Program-made: the position numbers and the translations under genes
Shown: positions 45,141-57,766 of the stretch, in pieces
Numbering within the stretch: the first letter of the stretch is position 1
Layout of the letters: the number at the start of each line of letters is the position of its first letter
Source: Tupaia tana
Lineage: Eukaryota; Chordata; Mammalia; Scandentia; Tupaiidae
DNA length: 64,000 bases
Direction: 5' to 3'
NCBI GenBank assembly: GCA_026018925.1
Contig: JAKSZU010000025.1
Location: 20,997,391 to 21,061,390, forward strand
The notes under the pieces: model-generated
Database searches by the model: none
What the model was told of the DNA's origin: nothing
The model's input: only the letters and a program-made list of their open reading frames with translations

Positions 45141-45403
45141 GGACCAGCAGTTAATGTAATGGCTATGTCGCTGAATTCCCATGTAGTCGACCGCGATTCG
45201 TGTCCTGGACCCGGTGACTTAAAAGTCATGTCGGGCGCATGTGCGTGCATGCCCAAGATTCCAAGAGGAGAATGGAGGAGAAGGGATTGTGGCGTGGCCA
45301 TCCCCACTGGGAGGGGGGGGGTAATTTCTTGTTTTCTGTCTCTATATCTCTCTCTATCTGGTGAGCACACATGCCCTATAGCAAAAACCTCTCCAAAAAA
45401 AAA
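45141..45403 (+). mobile_element. Young long-form tRNA-SINE
   Basis: Head AGGACCAGCAGTTAATGTAA, CGACCGCGATTCGTGTCCTG, core GGAGGAGAAGGGATTGTGGC, tail TGCCCTATAGCAAAAACCTC and A-run. Confidence 0.92.
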
Positions 45404-45404
45404 G

Positions 45405-46117
45405 TAATAATTTATCCATCATCTTTTTGTTTATTTATTTATTTATTCATTTTATACTTATGGGCACAAAACTACATGTGGAGGACATTTTTAGTAAGGA
45501 ACTAACATATATGATCAGATTTTTAGGGCATAGAGCAACATTTTTTTAATGAGATTTTCATGACAGACTTGAGTAAAGTGACTTTATACTCTGCATTTGT
45601 CTAACTGACACAGAAATAATAAATTTCCTTGATTTCATGTTCAATTTAATATGAATAAAGGCTATAAGGAGAAGTTTTAACTATCATTAGCATTACTATA
45701 TGACCACAAACACACACCAATAAAATGTGAATACAATTTTCATTCATCTTTGTTGCAAAAAAGACAAACGCACTGATGATTTTCTGTAATATGTTATAAT
45801 CTACTACCTAATTGCCTGAAATGTTTTCCAGGGTGAAATTAGTTTTACTTGACAATACCTTTTTTTTTTCTACATCTGAGCAAATAGACTTTGACCTCCC
45901 AGAAAAGTTTTTCATACATACTTGCTGCAATTTTTCACTCTTTGGTAATTTAGATTGCAGCAATAGCAAGTGGATTTGAAGAGCTGTGGTCGGATGTAAA
46001 AGGTTCAGTTGGCCAAAATCGAAATCTCTGGCTATCTCTGTGATCATTGGGAGGGCTACAAGAATAAGTGATTCCATGGCAGTGAAAAGAACATCTTAAA
46101 TGTTTTATATAGTTTTA
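45405..46117. other. Gene-free; unrecognised 89-codon minus frame (45,808-46,077)
   Basis: The minus frame at 45,808-46,077 shows no domain I recognise, and I see no splice or promoter support. The rest is AT-rich and unassigned. Confidence 0.45.
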
Positions 46118-46375
46118 AATTTTTGAGATATTTTTGCTGTAGGGCACACGTGCCCGCCAGAGAAACAGTGACAGAAAACAAGAAATTACCCACCCCAGGG
46201 AAATGGCTTCATTGCAATCCCTTTTCCATTTTCCTTTCATGACTTTGGGCACAGATGCACACATGCCTGGTGTGAGTTTAAGTCACCACATCTGAGACTC
46301 AAACCGCAGTCTACTACATGGGAGTTCAGCGACGTAACCATTACGCCATCTGCTGGTCCCAGAATATCTTTGCTG
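46118..46375 (-). mobile_element. Long-form tRNA-SINE
   Basis: TTTTTGCTGTAGGGCACACG, TCCCTTTTCCATTTTCCTTT, GAGACTCAAACCGCAGTCTA, CATTACGCCATCTGCTGGTC. The flanks GATATTTTTGCTG / GAATATCTTTGCTG may be a target duplication or partly SINE tail. Confidence 0.88.
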
Positions 46376-46571
46376 CTAAGAGAGAGTTTAGATAGGCTTA
46401 TTCATGGCCATGTCCATTTAATTGATGCCTCTTCAAGGTTTATACTGTGGTCTTGACAAATGTTGTTCTGAAAATAAATAACTAGAGAGATCTTTAACTC
46501 AGTCACTGAATTTTGTGCACATATGTAGAACCAGGGGTTAGCAGAGGGAAGAGAGTAAGTACTTTATACAT

Positions 46572-46799
46572 AGAAGATCTGGGGTCATGGGACCAGCAGT
46601 TGGAGTATTGGTTATGTCTTTGGACTCCCATGTATTAGACCGCAGTTCAAGTCCTGGACCCAGTGCCTTAAACTTATGCAGGGTTTGAATGCGTGTGTGC
46701 CCAAGACCCCTAGAGGAGAATGGAGGAGAAAAGATTATGGCTTGGCCACCCCGGAGGGTGACAAAAAAAGAAGAAGAAGAAGAAGAAGATCTGGGATCA
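46572..46799 (+). mobile_element. 3'-truncated tRNA-SINE ending in (AAG)n, 16-bp target duplication
   Basis: The body is 46,588-46,783. The head GGGACCAGCAGTTGGAGTAT is complete, but the TC tract and CTATAGC tail are replaced by GACAAAAAAAG and (AAG)n. AGAAGATCTGGGGTCA (46,572-46,587) matches AGAAGATCTGGGATCA (46,784-46,799). It is the last SINE before the satellite, about 170 bp from its edge. Confidence 0.92.
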
Positions 46800-46965
46800 A
46801 GTCCTTTTTTACTCCTTGTGAGCTGAGAAACTCTAACAGGTTTGCTTTGAAACTCAGTGTTGCCATCTGTAGTAAGGACATAAGAGAAAAATACTGGGTT
46901 CAATTATAAATAAGGATCCCAAAGTTTCTCTGTCTTTAGAATTATGAGCTTGATTCCAATATTCT

Positions 46966-49900
46966 TAGTAAATAAAGAACACAGCACACCCCAGCTTTAA
47001 TCCACAGAACACCCCACTTTAAACAACAGCACAGCTCACTTTGACTGAGAGCACACCTTGGCACCACTCCACACATCACTAAGACACAAAGCATAAAAGT
47101 GTGACCTACAGCGCATCCAACATTGACACAAACCTTACTGGGACCCACAATAATAGTCATTGATCTATACAGCATACCCCAATTTAACTCAGAGTACTCC
47201 CCATTTAAACAACAGCACAGCCCATTGCAACACACAGCATACTTCAGTGAGACCACTGCACATATCACTGAGACCCAAAGAACAAATCTGAAAACCTAAA
47301 CACACCCCACTCAGACCCAAAGCTCACTGGCACCCAGAGCAAAATTTTTTGTTACACAGCACACCTCAATTTAACACAAAGCACACTCCAATTTAACCAA
47401 CAGCACAGCCCACTGTGACCAACAGCACACCTCAGTGAGACCACTGCACACATCACTGAGACAAAAAGCATAAAAGTGTGACGTCAAACACAATGCACAC
47501 TGACACAATCCTCATTGGGACCCACAGCAAAACTCATTGAGTTACACAGCACACCCCACTTTCACCCACACCACATCCTAATTTAACCAATACCTCAGCC
47601 CACTGTGAACCACAGCAAATGTCATTGAGATCACCACACATCACTGAGACGCAAAGAACAAATCTGTGATGCACAGGACACCCCACACAGACCCAAAAGT
47701 CACTGAGACCAACAGTCTAATTCATCGAGGTACAAAGAACACCCCACTTTAACCCATAGCACACACCACTTTGACCAACCGTACAGCCCACTGCAAATGA
47801 TAGCACACCTCAGTGAGACCACTACACATATCACTGAGAACCAAAGCACAGCAGTGGGACCCAAATCACACCCTTCTCTGAACCAAAACTCACTGGAACC
47901 CACAGCAATATTCATCGAAATACACAGCACACCCCACTTTAACCCACAGCACATCCCAATGAAACCCACAGTATGCCTCGGTGAGACCACTGCACACATA
48001 AATGAATTCCAAAAATAAATCTGCAACCCACTTCAATCAGACCCACTGCAAATTTCTTTGAGTTACACAGCACACCCCACTTTAACACACAGCACACCCT
48101 ACTTTAACAAATAGCACAGTCTGCTACGATCTACCACACACCTCAGTGAAACCACCATACACATCACTGAGACCCAAAGAACAAATCTGTGACCCAGAGC
48201 ACACCACACACAGACCAAAACCTCAGTGTGACCCTCAGTCAAATTCATTGAGTTACACAGCACAGCCCATTTTAACCAACAGCTTACCCCACTTTAACCA
48301 ACAACACAGCCCACTGTGATCCACCGCATACTTCAGTGAGACCACCACACACATCACTGAGACCCAAAGAATTAAAGTGTGACCCAGAGCACACCCCACT
48401 CTAAAACAAACCTCACCAGCAAACACAGCAATATTGAGTTACCCAGCACACTCCACTTTAAACTAGAGCACACCCCATTTAACCAACAGCACAGCCCACT
48501 GTGACACACAGCACAACTCAGTGAGACCACTGCACACATCTCTGATACCCAAAAAACAAATCTGTGACCCACAACACACCGCATTCAGACACAAACCTCG
48601 CAATTACCCACAGCAAAATCCGTTGAGTTACACAGCAAACCCACTTTAACCGAAAGCGCAACACACTTTAAACAACAGCACAGCCCACTGTGACCAAAGA
48701 ACACCACACTGAGACTACTACACACATCACTAAGACCAGAAGAACAAATCTGTGACCCACAACACTCTCCACTCACACTCTAACCTCACTAGGACCCAGA
48801 AAAAAATCATTGAATTACAAAGCACACGCCACTTTAAGCCAAAGATAAACCCAATTTAAGCCACAGCACAGTCTACTGTGAACCAAAGCACACATCACTA
48901 GGACCAGTACATATAAAACTCAGGCACTAAGAACAAATCTGCGACCAGGAACACACCCTACCTTCACTGGGTCCCACAGAAAAATTTATTAAATTTTAAA
49001 GCAAGCCCCACTTTAAGCCAAAGCTCAACTCACTTTAAGCAACAGCACAACCCACTGTGAGCTAAAGCACACCTCACTGGATCCACTGCACTTATGATTC
49101 AGACACTAAGAACAAATTTGCGACCTGCAACACACCCAACTCACATCCTATTTTTACTGGGACCCACAGAAAAATTTATTGAGTTATGAAGCAATCACCA
49201 CTTTATGCCAAAAGCTCAACCTACTTTAAACCACAGCACAGCCAACCTCACTGAGACCACTACACATATCACTCAGACCCTAAGAATATATCAGCTACCC
49301 ACAACACACCTCACTCTCACCCTATCTTCACTTGAACCCACAGCAAAACTTTTTGAGTTTCAAAGCAAGCCCCACTTTAAGCCAAAGCTCGACACACTTT
49401 AAACAACAACACAACCAACTGAGATTCAGAGAACACCTCATTGAGACCACTACACCCAACACTCAGACCCGAAGAACAAATCTGCAACCCACAACACTCC
49501 CATCTCACACGCTAAACTCACTGGGACTCACAGAAATATTCACTGAGTTATAAAGCAAACCCCATAGTAAGCCAAAGGTCAACACACTTTAACCACTAGT
49601 ACAGCTCTCTGTGAACCAAAGCACACATCAGTGAGACCACTACACACATCATTCACACATTAAGAACAAATCTGTGACCCACAACACTCCCCACATACAC
49701 AATAACTTCACTGGGACATACAGGTATATTCATTGGGTTATACAGCACACCGCACTGTATGCCTCAGCACACCTCACTTTAAACCAAAGCACAGCTTACT
49801 GGGACCAACAGTTCACATCACTGGGAACACTGTACACTTCATTTAGACCTTAAGAACATATCAGCTACCCCACAACACACCCACTAACACCTTAACCTCA

Positions 49901-50550
49901 GTAGGACCCACAGCAAAATTCATTTGGTACAAAGCAAACCCCACTTTAAGCCAAAGCTCAACCCACATTAAACCTCCGCACAGCCCACAGTGAACCAAAG
50001 ACCCCCTCACTGAGACCACTACAAACATCACTCAGACCAGAAGAACAAATCTGTGACCCACAAAACTCTGCACTCACACCCGAAACTCACTGGGACCCAC
50101 AGAAACATTCACTGAATTACAAAGCATACCACACATTAAGCCAAAGTTCAACCCATTTTACACCACAGCACAGCCCACTGAACTGAAAACCAGCCCACTT
50201 AGACCACTACACAAACATTCAGACCCAAAGAACAAATCGGCCACCCACAAAATTTGCCACTCACGCTAACATCAGAGAGAACCTCAGTAACATTCATTAA
50301 TTTTCAACGCAGACCCCACTTTAAGCTAAAGGTCAACCAAATTTAAACCACAGCATAGCCAACTTAGAACCAAAAGCCAGCTCACTGACACCACTACACA
50401 CAACATTCAGACATGAAGAACAAATCTGCCACCCACAAAAATCCCAACTAAAACTGTAACCTCACTGGGAACCTCAGCAACATTCATTGATTTTCAAAGC
50501 AAAAACAAGTTTTAACCAAAGCTCAACCCACTTCAAACCACAGCACAACA
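46966..50550. repeat. Diverged, monomeric edge of the satellite
   Basis: The ~188-bp period is still visible (ACACAGCACACCTCAATTT near 47,355; the corresponding CACCCCACTTT near 47,547 and 47,737), but neighbouring units differ at many positions. Unit landmarks here are GAGTTACACAGCACACC and CACATCACTGAGACCCAAAG. No higher-order pattern is obvious by eye. Confidence 0.85.
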
Positions 50551-53336
50551 CACAGTGAACAAAAAAAAAAAAAACAAAAAAAAAAAACTGAGACCACTAC
50601 ACACAACATTCAGACTCAAAAACAAATGAGCCACTGACAAAATTACCCACTCACACCCTAACATCTGTAAGAACATCAGCAACATTCATTTATTTTCAAA
50701 ACAAGCCAAATTTTAAGCCAAATCTCAACACAACTTAAAAGACAGCACAACCCACAGTGAACCAAAACCAACAAACTGATACCACTAAACATAACACTCA
50801 GACCCGCAGAACGAATTTGCCAATGACAAAATTAGCCACTCAAACATTACGTCAGTGAGAAACCCAGAAACATTCATTGATTTTCAAAGCAAAACAAATT
50901 TTAAGACAAAGCACAACAAACTTCAAACCACAGCAGGCCCACTGAGAACAAAAAACCAGCCAACTGACAGGACTACACAAAACATTCAGACACGAAGAAC
51001 AAATATGCGACCTTCAAAAATCACAACTAACACCATAACCTCACTGGAACCTCAGCAACATTCATTGATTTTCAAAGCGAACCCCACTTTAAGCCAAAGA
51101 CCAACTCACTTAAAAACACAGTACAGCCCACTGTGACCTGAAAACCAGCCCACCTAGACCACTGAATACAACATTCAGACCCGAAGAACAAATCTGCCAC
51201 CCAAATATTTCCCACTCACACCCTAATGGCAGTAAGAACCTCAGCAACATTCATTGATTTTCAAACAAACCCCATTTCAGCCAAATCTCAACCCAATTGA
51301 AACCACAGCACAGCCCACAGTGAACTGAAAACTAAAAAACTGATACCACTACAAACAACATTCAAACCCCAGGTATCAATCTGCCACCCACAAAATTCGC
51401 CCTTAACACCCTATCATCAGTGAGAACCTCAGCAACATTCATTGAATTTCAAAGCAAACCCCACTTTAAGCCAAAGCCCCACCCATTTCAAACCACAGTA
51501 CAGCCCACTGTGAACCAAAAACAAACCCACGTCGACCACTGCACACAAAACTCAGACCCGAAGAACAAATCTGCCACCCAAAAAATTCCCACTCACAACC
51601 TAACTGCAGTAAGAACCCCAGCAACATTCATTGATTTTCAAATAATCTCCATTTCATCCAAATCACAACCCAATGGAAACCACAGCACTGCCCACAGTGA
51701 ACCGAAAACCAACAAATTGATTCCACTACACACAACATTCAGACCTGAAGAACAAATCTGCCACCCACAGAATTCCCCACTCACACCGTAACCACAGTAA
51801 GAATATCAGCAACATTCATTGATTTTCAAAGCAAACCCCATTTCAGCCAAATTTCAGACCAATTGAAACCACAGCACAGCACACAGTGAACGGAAAACCA
51901 AGAAACTGATACCAGTATACACAACATTCAGACCCCAAGTACCAATCTACCACCCACAAAATTTGCCCTTAACACCCTATCATCAGTGAGAACCTCAGCA
52001 ACATTCATTGATTTTCAAAGCAAACCCCACTTTAAGCCAAACCCAACACACTGCATACCACAGTACAGCCCACTCTGAACTGATAACTAGTGCAGTTAGA
52101 CCACCGCACACAACATTCAGACGCGAAGAATAAATCTGCCACCCACAGAATTCCCCACTCACACCCTAACCGCAGTAAGAACATCAGCAACATTCACTGA
52201 TTTTCAAAGCAAATCCCATTTCAGCCAAATCTCAAAGCAATTGAAACCACAGCAGAGCACACAGTGACCCAAAATCCAACAAACTGATAACACTACACAC
52301 AACACTCAGACCCGAAGTACCAATCTGCAATCCACGGAATTCGCCCCTAGGGCCCTATCATCGGTGAAAACCTAAGAAACATCGATTGGTTTTCAATGCA
52401 AACCCCACTTTAAGCCAAAGCCCCACCTATTTCAAACCACACTGCAACCCACTGTGGACCGAAAACAAGACCACGTAGACCACTGCACACAACATTCAGA
52501 TCCAAAGAACAAATCTGCCACCCAAAAATTCCCCACTCACAACCTAATGGCAATAAGAACCTCAGGAACATTCATTGATTTTCCAAACAAACCCCATTTC
52601 AGCCAAACCTTAACCCAAATGAAACCACAGAGCAGCCCACAGTGAACCGAAAAGCAACAAACTGATACCACTACACACAACATTCAGACCCGAAGTACCA
52701 ATGTGCAATCCACAGAATTTGCCCCTAGGACGCTATCATCAGTGAAAACCTAAGCAACATTCACTGATTTTCAAAGCAAACCCCATTTAAGCCAAAGCCC
52801 CGCCCATTTCAAACAAGAGTAGAACACACTGTGAACTGAAAACAAGCCCAGTTAGACCACTTCACAAAACACTCAGACCTGGAGAACAAATCTGCCACCC
52901 AAAAAATTCCCCACTCACAACCTAACGGCAATAAGAACCTCTGAAACATTCACTGATTTTCAAAGAAACCCCATTTCAGCAAAATCTCAACCCAATTGAA
53001 ACCGCAGGACAGTCCAAAGTGAACTGAAATCAAACAAACTGATACCACTACACACCCTATTCAGGCAACAAGTACCAATATCCCTCCCACAAAATTCGCC
53101 CATAACACCCTATCATCAGTTAGAACCTCAGGAAAACACATTGAATTTCAAGGAAAACCCCTCTTTAATCCAAAGCCCAAACCACAGTATGCCCCACTGT
53201 GAACAGAAAACCAGCCCACTTAAACAACTGCACACAACAATAACAAGCGAAGAACAAATCTGCCACCCACAGAATTCACCACTCACAAGCTAACGGCACT
53301 AAGAACCGCAGCAGCATTCATTGATTTTTAAAGAAA
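50551..53336. repeat. Transitional zone of the satellite
   Basis: Units now carry ATTCATTGATTTTCAAAGCA, typical of the inner array, and begin to alternate between CCCCACTTTAAGCC (type A) and CCCCATTTCAGCC (type B) starts. A small A-rich run (about 50,561-50,588) interrupts one unit. Copies are less alike than those after 53,337. Confidence 0.75.
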
Positions 53337-56300
53337 CCCCATTTCAACCAAATCTCAAAGCAATTGAAACCACAGCAGAGCACACAGTCAACCCAAAGCC
53401 AACAAACTGATACCACTACACACAACATTCAGACCCAAAGTACCAATCTGCTATGCACAGAATTCAGCCCTAACACCCTGTAATCAGTTAGAACCTCAGC
53501 AGCATTCATTGATTTTCAATGCAAACCCCACTTTAAGCCAAAGCCAAAACCACAGTATAGCCAACAGTGAACCGAAAACCAGCCCACTTAGACCACTGCA
53601 CAAAACATTCAGATGCGAAGAACAAATCAGCCACACACAGAATCCCCCACTCACAACCTAACAGCAAGAAGGACCTCAGAAACATTCATTGATTTTCAAA
53701 GCAAAGCCCATTTCAGCCAAAGATCAACCCAATGGAAACAACAGCACAGCCCTCAGTGAACCGAAAACCAACAAACTGATTCCACTACACACAACATTCA
53801 GACGCCAAGAACGAATCTGCCACCCACAAAATTTCCCACTCACAACCTAACAGCAAAATGAACCTCAGCAACGATCATTGATTTTCCAAACAAACCCCAT
53901 TTCAGACAAATGTCAACCCAATTGAAACCACAGCACCACCCACACTGAACCGAAAAGCAACAAACTGACACCACTACACACAAAATTCAGACCCCAAGTC
54001 CCAATGAGCCACCCACAGAATTTGCCCCTAGCACCCTCTCATAAGTGAGAACCGCAGCGATATTCATTGCTTTTCAAAGCAAACCCCACTTTAAGCGAAA
54101 GCCCCACCATTTCAAAGCACTGTACAGCCCACTGTGAACGGAAAACCAGCCCACTTAGACCACTGAATACAACACTCAGACCCGAAGAACAAATCTGCCA
54201 CCCAAAAATTTCCCACTCACACCCTAATGCAGTAAGAACGTCAGCAACATTCATTGATTTTCAAATAAACCCCATTTCAGCCAAATCTCAACCCAATTGA
54301 AACCACAGCACCGCCCACACTGAACCGAAAAGCAACAAACTGACACCACTACACACAACATTCAGACCCCAAGTCCCAATCAGCCACAAAAAGAATACGC
54401 CCCTAGCCCCCTCTCATCAGTGAGAACCTCAGCGACATTCATTGCTTTGCAAAGCAAACCCCACTTTAAGCCAAAGCTCTACCCATTTCAAAGCACTGTA
54501 CAGCCCACTTAGACCACTGAATACAACATTCGGACCCAAAGAACAAATCAGCTACCCCAAAATTTCTCACTCACATGCTAATGGCAGTAAGAACCTCAGA
54601 AACATTCATTGATTTTCAAATAAACCACATTTCAACCAAATCTCAACCCAATTGAAACCACAGCACTTCCCACACTGAACCAAAAAGAAACAAACTGACA
54701 CCACTACACACAACATTCAGACCCCAAGTCCCAATCAGCCACAAAAAGAATTCGCCTCTAGCCCCCTCTCATCAGTGAGAACCTCAGCGACATTCATTGC
54801 TTTTCAAAGCAAACCCCACTTTAAGTCAAAGCCCCACCCATTTCAAACCACTGTACAGCCCACTGTGAACCGAAAACCAGCCCACTTAGACCACTGAATA
54901 CAACATTCAGACCCGAAGAACAAATCTGCCACCCAAAAATTTCCAACACACACCCTAATGGCAGTAAGAACCTCAGCAATGGAAACCACAGCACAGCCCA
55001 CAGTGAACCGAAAACCAACAAAGTGATTCCACTACACACAACATTCAGACGCCAAGAACGAATCTGCCACCCACAAAATTCCCCACTCACAACCTAACGG
55101 CAAATTTAACCTGAGCAACGATCATTGATTTTCCAAACAAACCCCATTTCAGCCAAATCTCAACCCAATTGAAACTACAGCACCGCCCACACTGAACCGA
55201 AAAACAACAAACTGACACCACTACACACAACATTCAGACCCCAAGTCCCAATGAGCCACCCACAGAATTCGCCCCTAGCACCCTCTCAACAGTGAGAACG
55301 TCAGCGATATTCATTGCTTTCCAAAGCAAACCCCACTTTAAGCCAAAGCCCCACCCATTTCAAAGCACTGTACAGCCCACTGTGAACCGAAAACCAGCCC
55401 ACTTAGACCACTGAATACAACACTCAGACCCGAAGAACAAATCTACCAAACAAAAGTTTCCCACTCACACCCTAAGGCATTAAGAGCCTCAGCAACATTC
55501 ATTGATTTTCAATGCAAACCCCACTTTAAGCCAAAGCCCAAACCACAGTATAGCCAACTGTGAACCGAAAACCAGCACACTTAGACCACTGCACAAAACA
55601 TACAGACGTGAAGAACAAATCAGTCACACACAGAATTCCCCACTCACAACCTAACAGCAAGAAGGACGTCAGAAACATTCATTGATTTTCAAAGCAAAAT
55701 CCATTTCAGCCAAAGCTCAACCCAATGGAAACCACAGCACAACCCACAGTGAACTGAGAACCAAGAAACTGATTCCACTACACACAACATTCAGACGCCA
55801 AGAACGAAACTGCCACCCACAAAATTCCCCACTCACAACCTAACGGCAAAAAGAACCTCAGCAACGATCATTGATTTTCCAAACAAACCCCATTTCAGCC
55901 AAATCTCAACCCAATTGAAACCACAGCACCGCCCACACTGAACCAAAAAGCAACAAACTGACACCACTACACACAGCAATCAGACCCCTAGTTCCAATCA
56001 GCCACCCACAGAATTCGCCCCTAGCACCCTCTCATCCGTAAGAACCTCAGTGACATTCATTGCTTTTCAAAGCAAACCCCACTTTAAGCCAAAGCCCCAC
56101 CCATTTCAAGGCACTGTACAGCCCACTGTGAACCGAAAACCAGCCCATTAGACCAATGAATACAACATTGAGACCCAAATTTTCCACCCAAAAATTTCCC
56201 ACTCACACGCTAATGGCAGTAAGAACCTTAGCAACATTCATTGATTTTCAAATAAACCCCATTTCAGCCAAATCTCAACCCAATTGAAACCACAGCACCG

Positions 56301-57766
56301 CCAACACTGAACCGTAAAGCAACAAACTGACACCACTACACACAACATTCAGACCCCAAGTACCAATCAGCCACCCACAGAATTCACCCCTAGGACCCAC
56401 TCATCAGTGAGAACCTCAGCAACACTCATTGCTTTACAAAACAAACCCCACTTTAAGCCAAAGCCCCACCCATTTCAAACCACCGTACAGCCCACTGTGA
56501 ACCGAAAACCAGCCCACTTAGACCACTGCATACAACATTCAGACCCGAAGAACAAATCTGCCACCCAAAAATTTCCCACTCACACCCTAATGGCAGTAAG
56601 AACCTCAGCAACATTCATTGATTTTCAAATAAACCCCATATCAGCCAAATCTCAACCCAATTGAAACCACAGCACCGCCCACACTGAACCGAAAAGCAAC
56701 AAACTGACACCACTACACACAACATTCAGACCCCTAGTCCCAATCAGCCAACCACAGAATTCACCCCTAGCACCCTCTCATCAGTGAGAACCTCAGCGAC
56801 ATTCATTGCTTTTCAAAGCAAACCCCACTTTAAGCCAAAGCCCCACCCATTTCAAAGCACTGTACAGCCCACTGTGAACCGAAAACCAGTCCACTTTGAC
56901 CACTGAAAACAACATTCAGACCCGAAGAACAAATCTGCCACCCAAAAATTTCCCACTCACACGCTAATGGCAGTAAGAACGTCAGCAACATTCATTGATT
57001 TTCAAATAAACCCCATTTCAGCCAAATCTCAACCCAATTGAAACCACAGCACAGCACACAGTGAACTGAAAACTAAAAATGTGATACCACTACACACAAC
57101 ATTCAGACCCCATGTATCAATCTGCCACCCACAAAAATTTCCCTTAACACCCTTTCATCAGTGAGAACCTCAGCAACATTCAGTGATTTTCAAAGCAAAC
57201 CCCACTTTAAGCCAAAGCGCTACCTATTTCAAACCACCGTGCAGCCCACTGTGAACTGAAGACAGGCTCACTTAGACCACTGCACACAACATTCAGACCC
57301 GAAGAACAAATCTGCCACCCCAAAATTTCCCACTCACACCCTAATGGCAGTAAGAACCTCAGCAACATTCATTGATTTTCAAATAAACCCCATTTCAGCC
57401 AAATCTCAACCCAATTGAAACCACAGCACAGCCCACAGTGAACTGAAAACTAAAAAACTGATACCACTGCACACAACATTCAGACCCCAGGTGTCAATCT
57501 GCCACCCACAAAATTCGTCCTTAACACCCTATCATCAGTGAGAACCTTAGCAACATTTATTGATTTTCAAAGCAAACCCCACTTTAAGCCAAAGCCCCAC
57601 CCATTTTAAACCACAGTGCAGCCCGCTGTGAACTGAAAACAAGCCCACTTAGACCACTGCACACAACGTTCAGACCCGAAGAACAATTCTGCCACCCAAA
57701 AAATTCCTCACTCACACCCTTACTGCAGTAGGGACCTCAGCAACATTCATTGATTTTGAAAGCAAC
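53337..57766. repeat. Higher-order repeat copy 1 (24 monomers, ~4.43 kb)
   Basis: It aligns unit by unit with 57,767-62,213. Anchor pairs are 53,751/58,181 (offset 4,430), 55,601/60,049 (4,448) and 57,721/62,168 (4,447). The offset changes chiefly because of a 22-bp deletion in this copy near 54,510. Confidence 0.93.

Noticed and set aside
45808-46077. Possible exon, 89-codon minus frame
   Set aside because: No similarity that I can recall; no signals around it.
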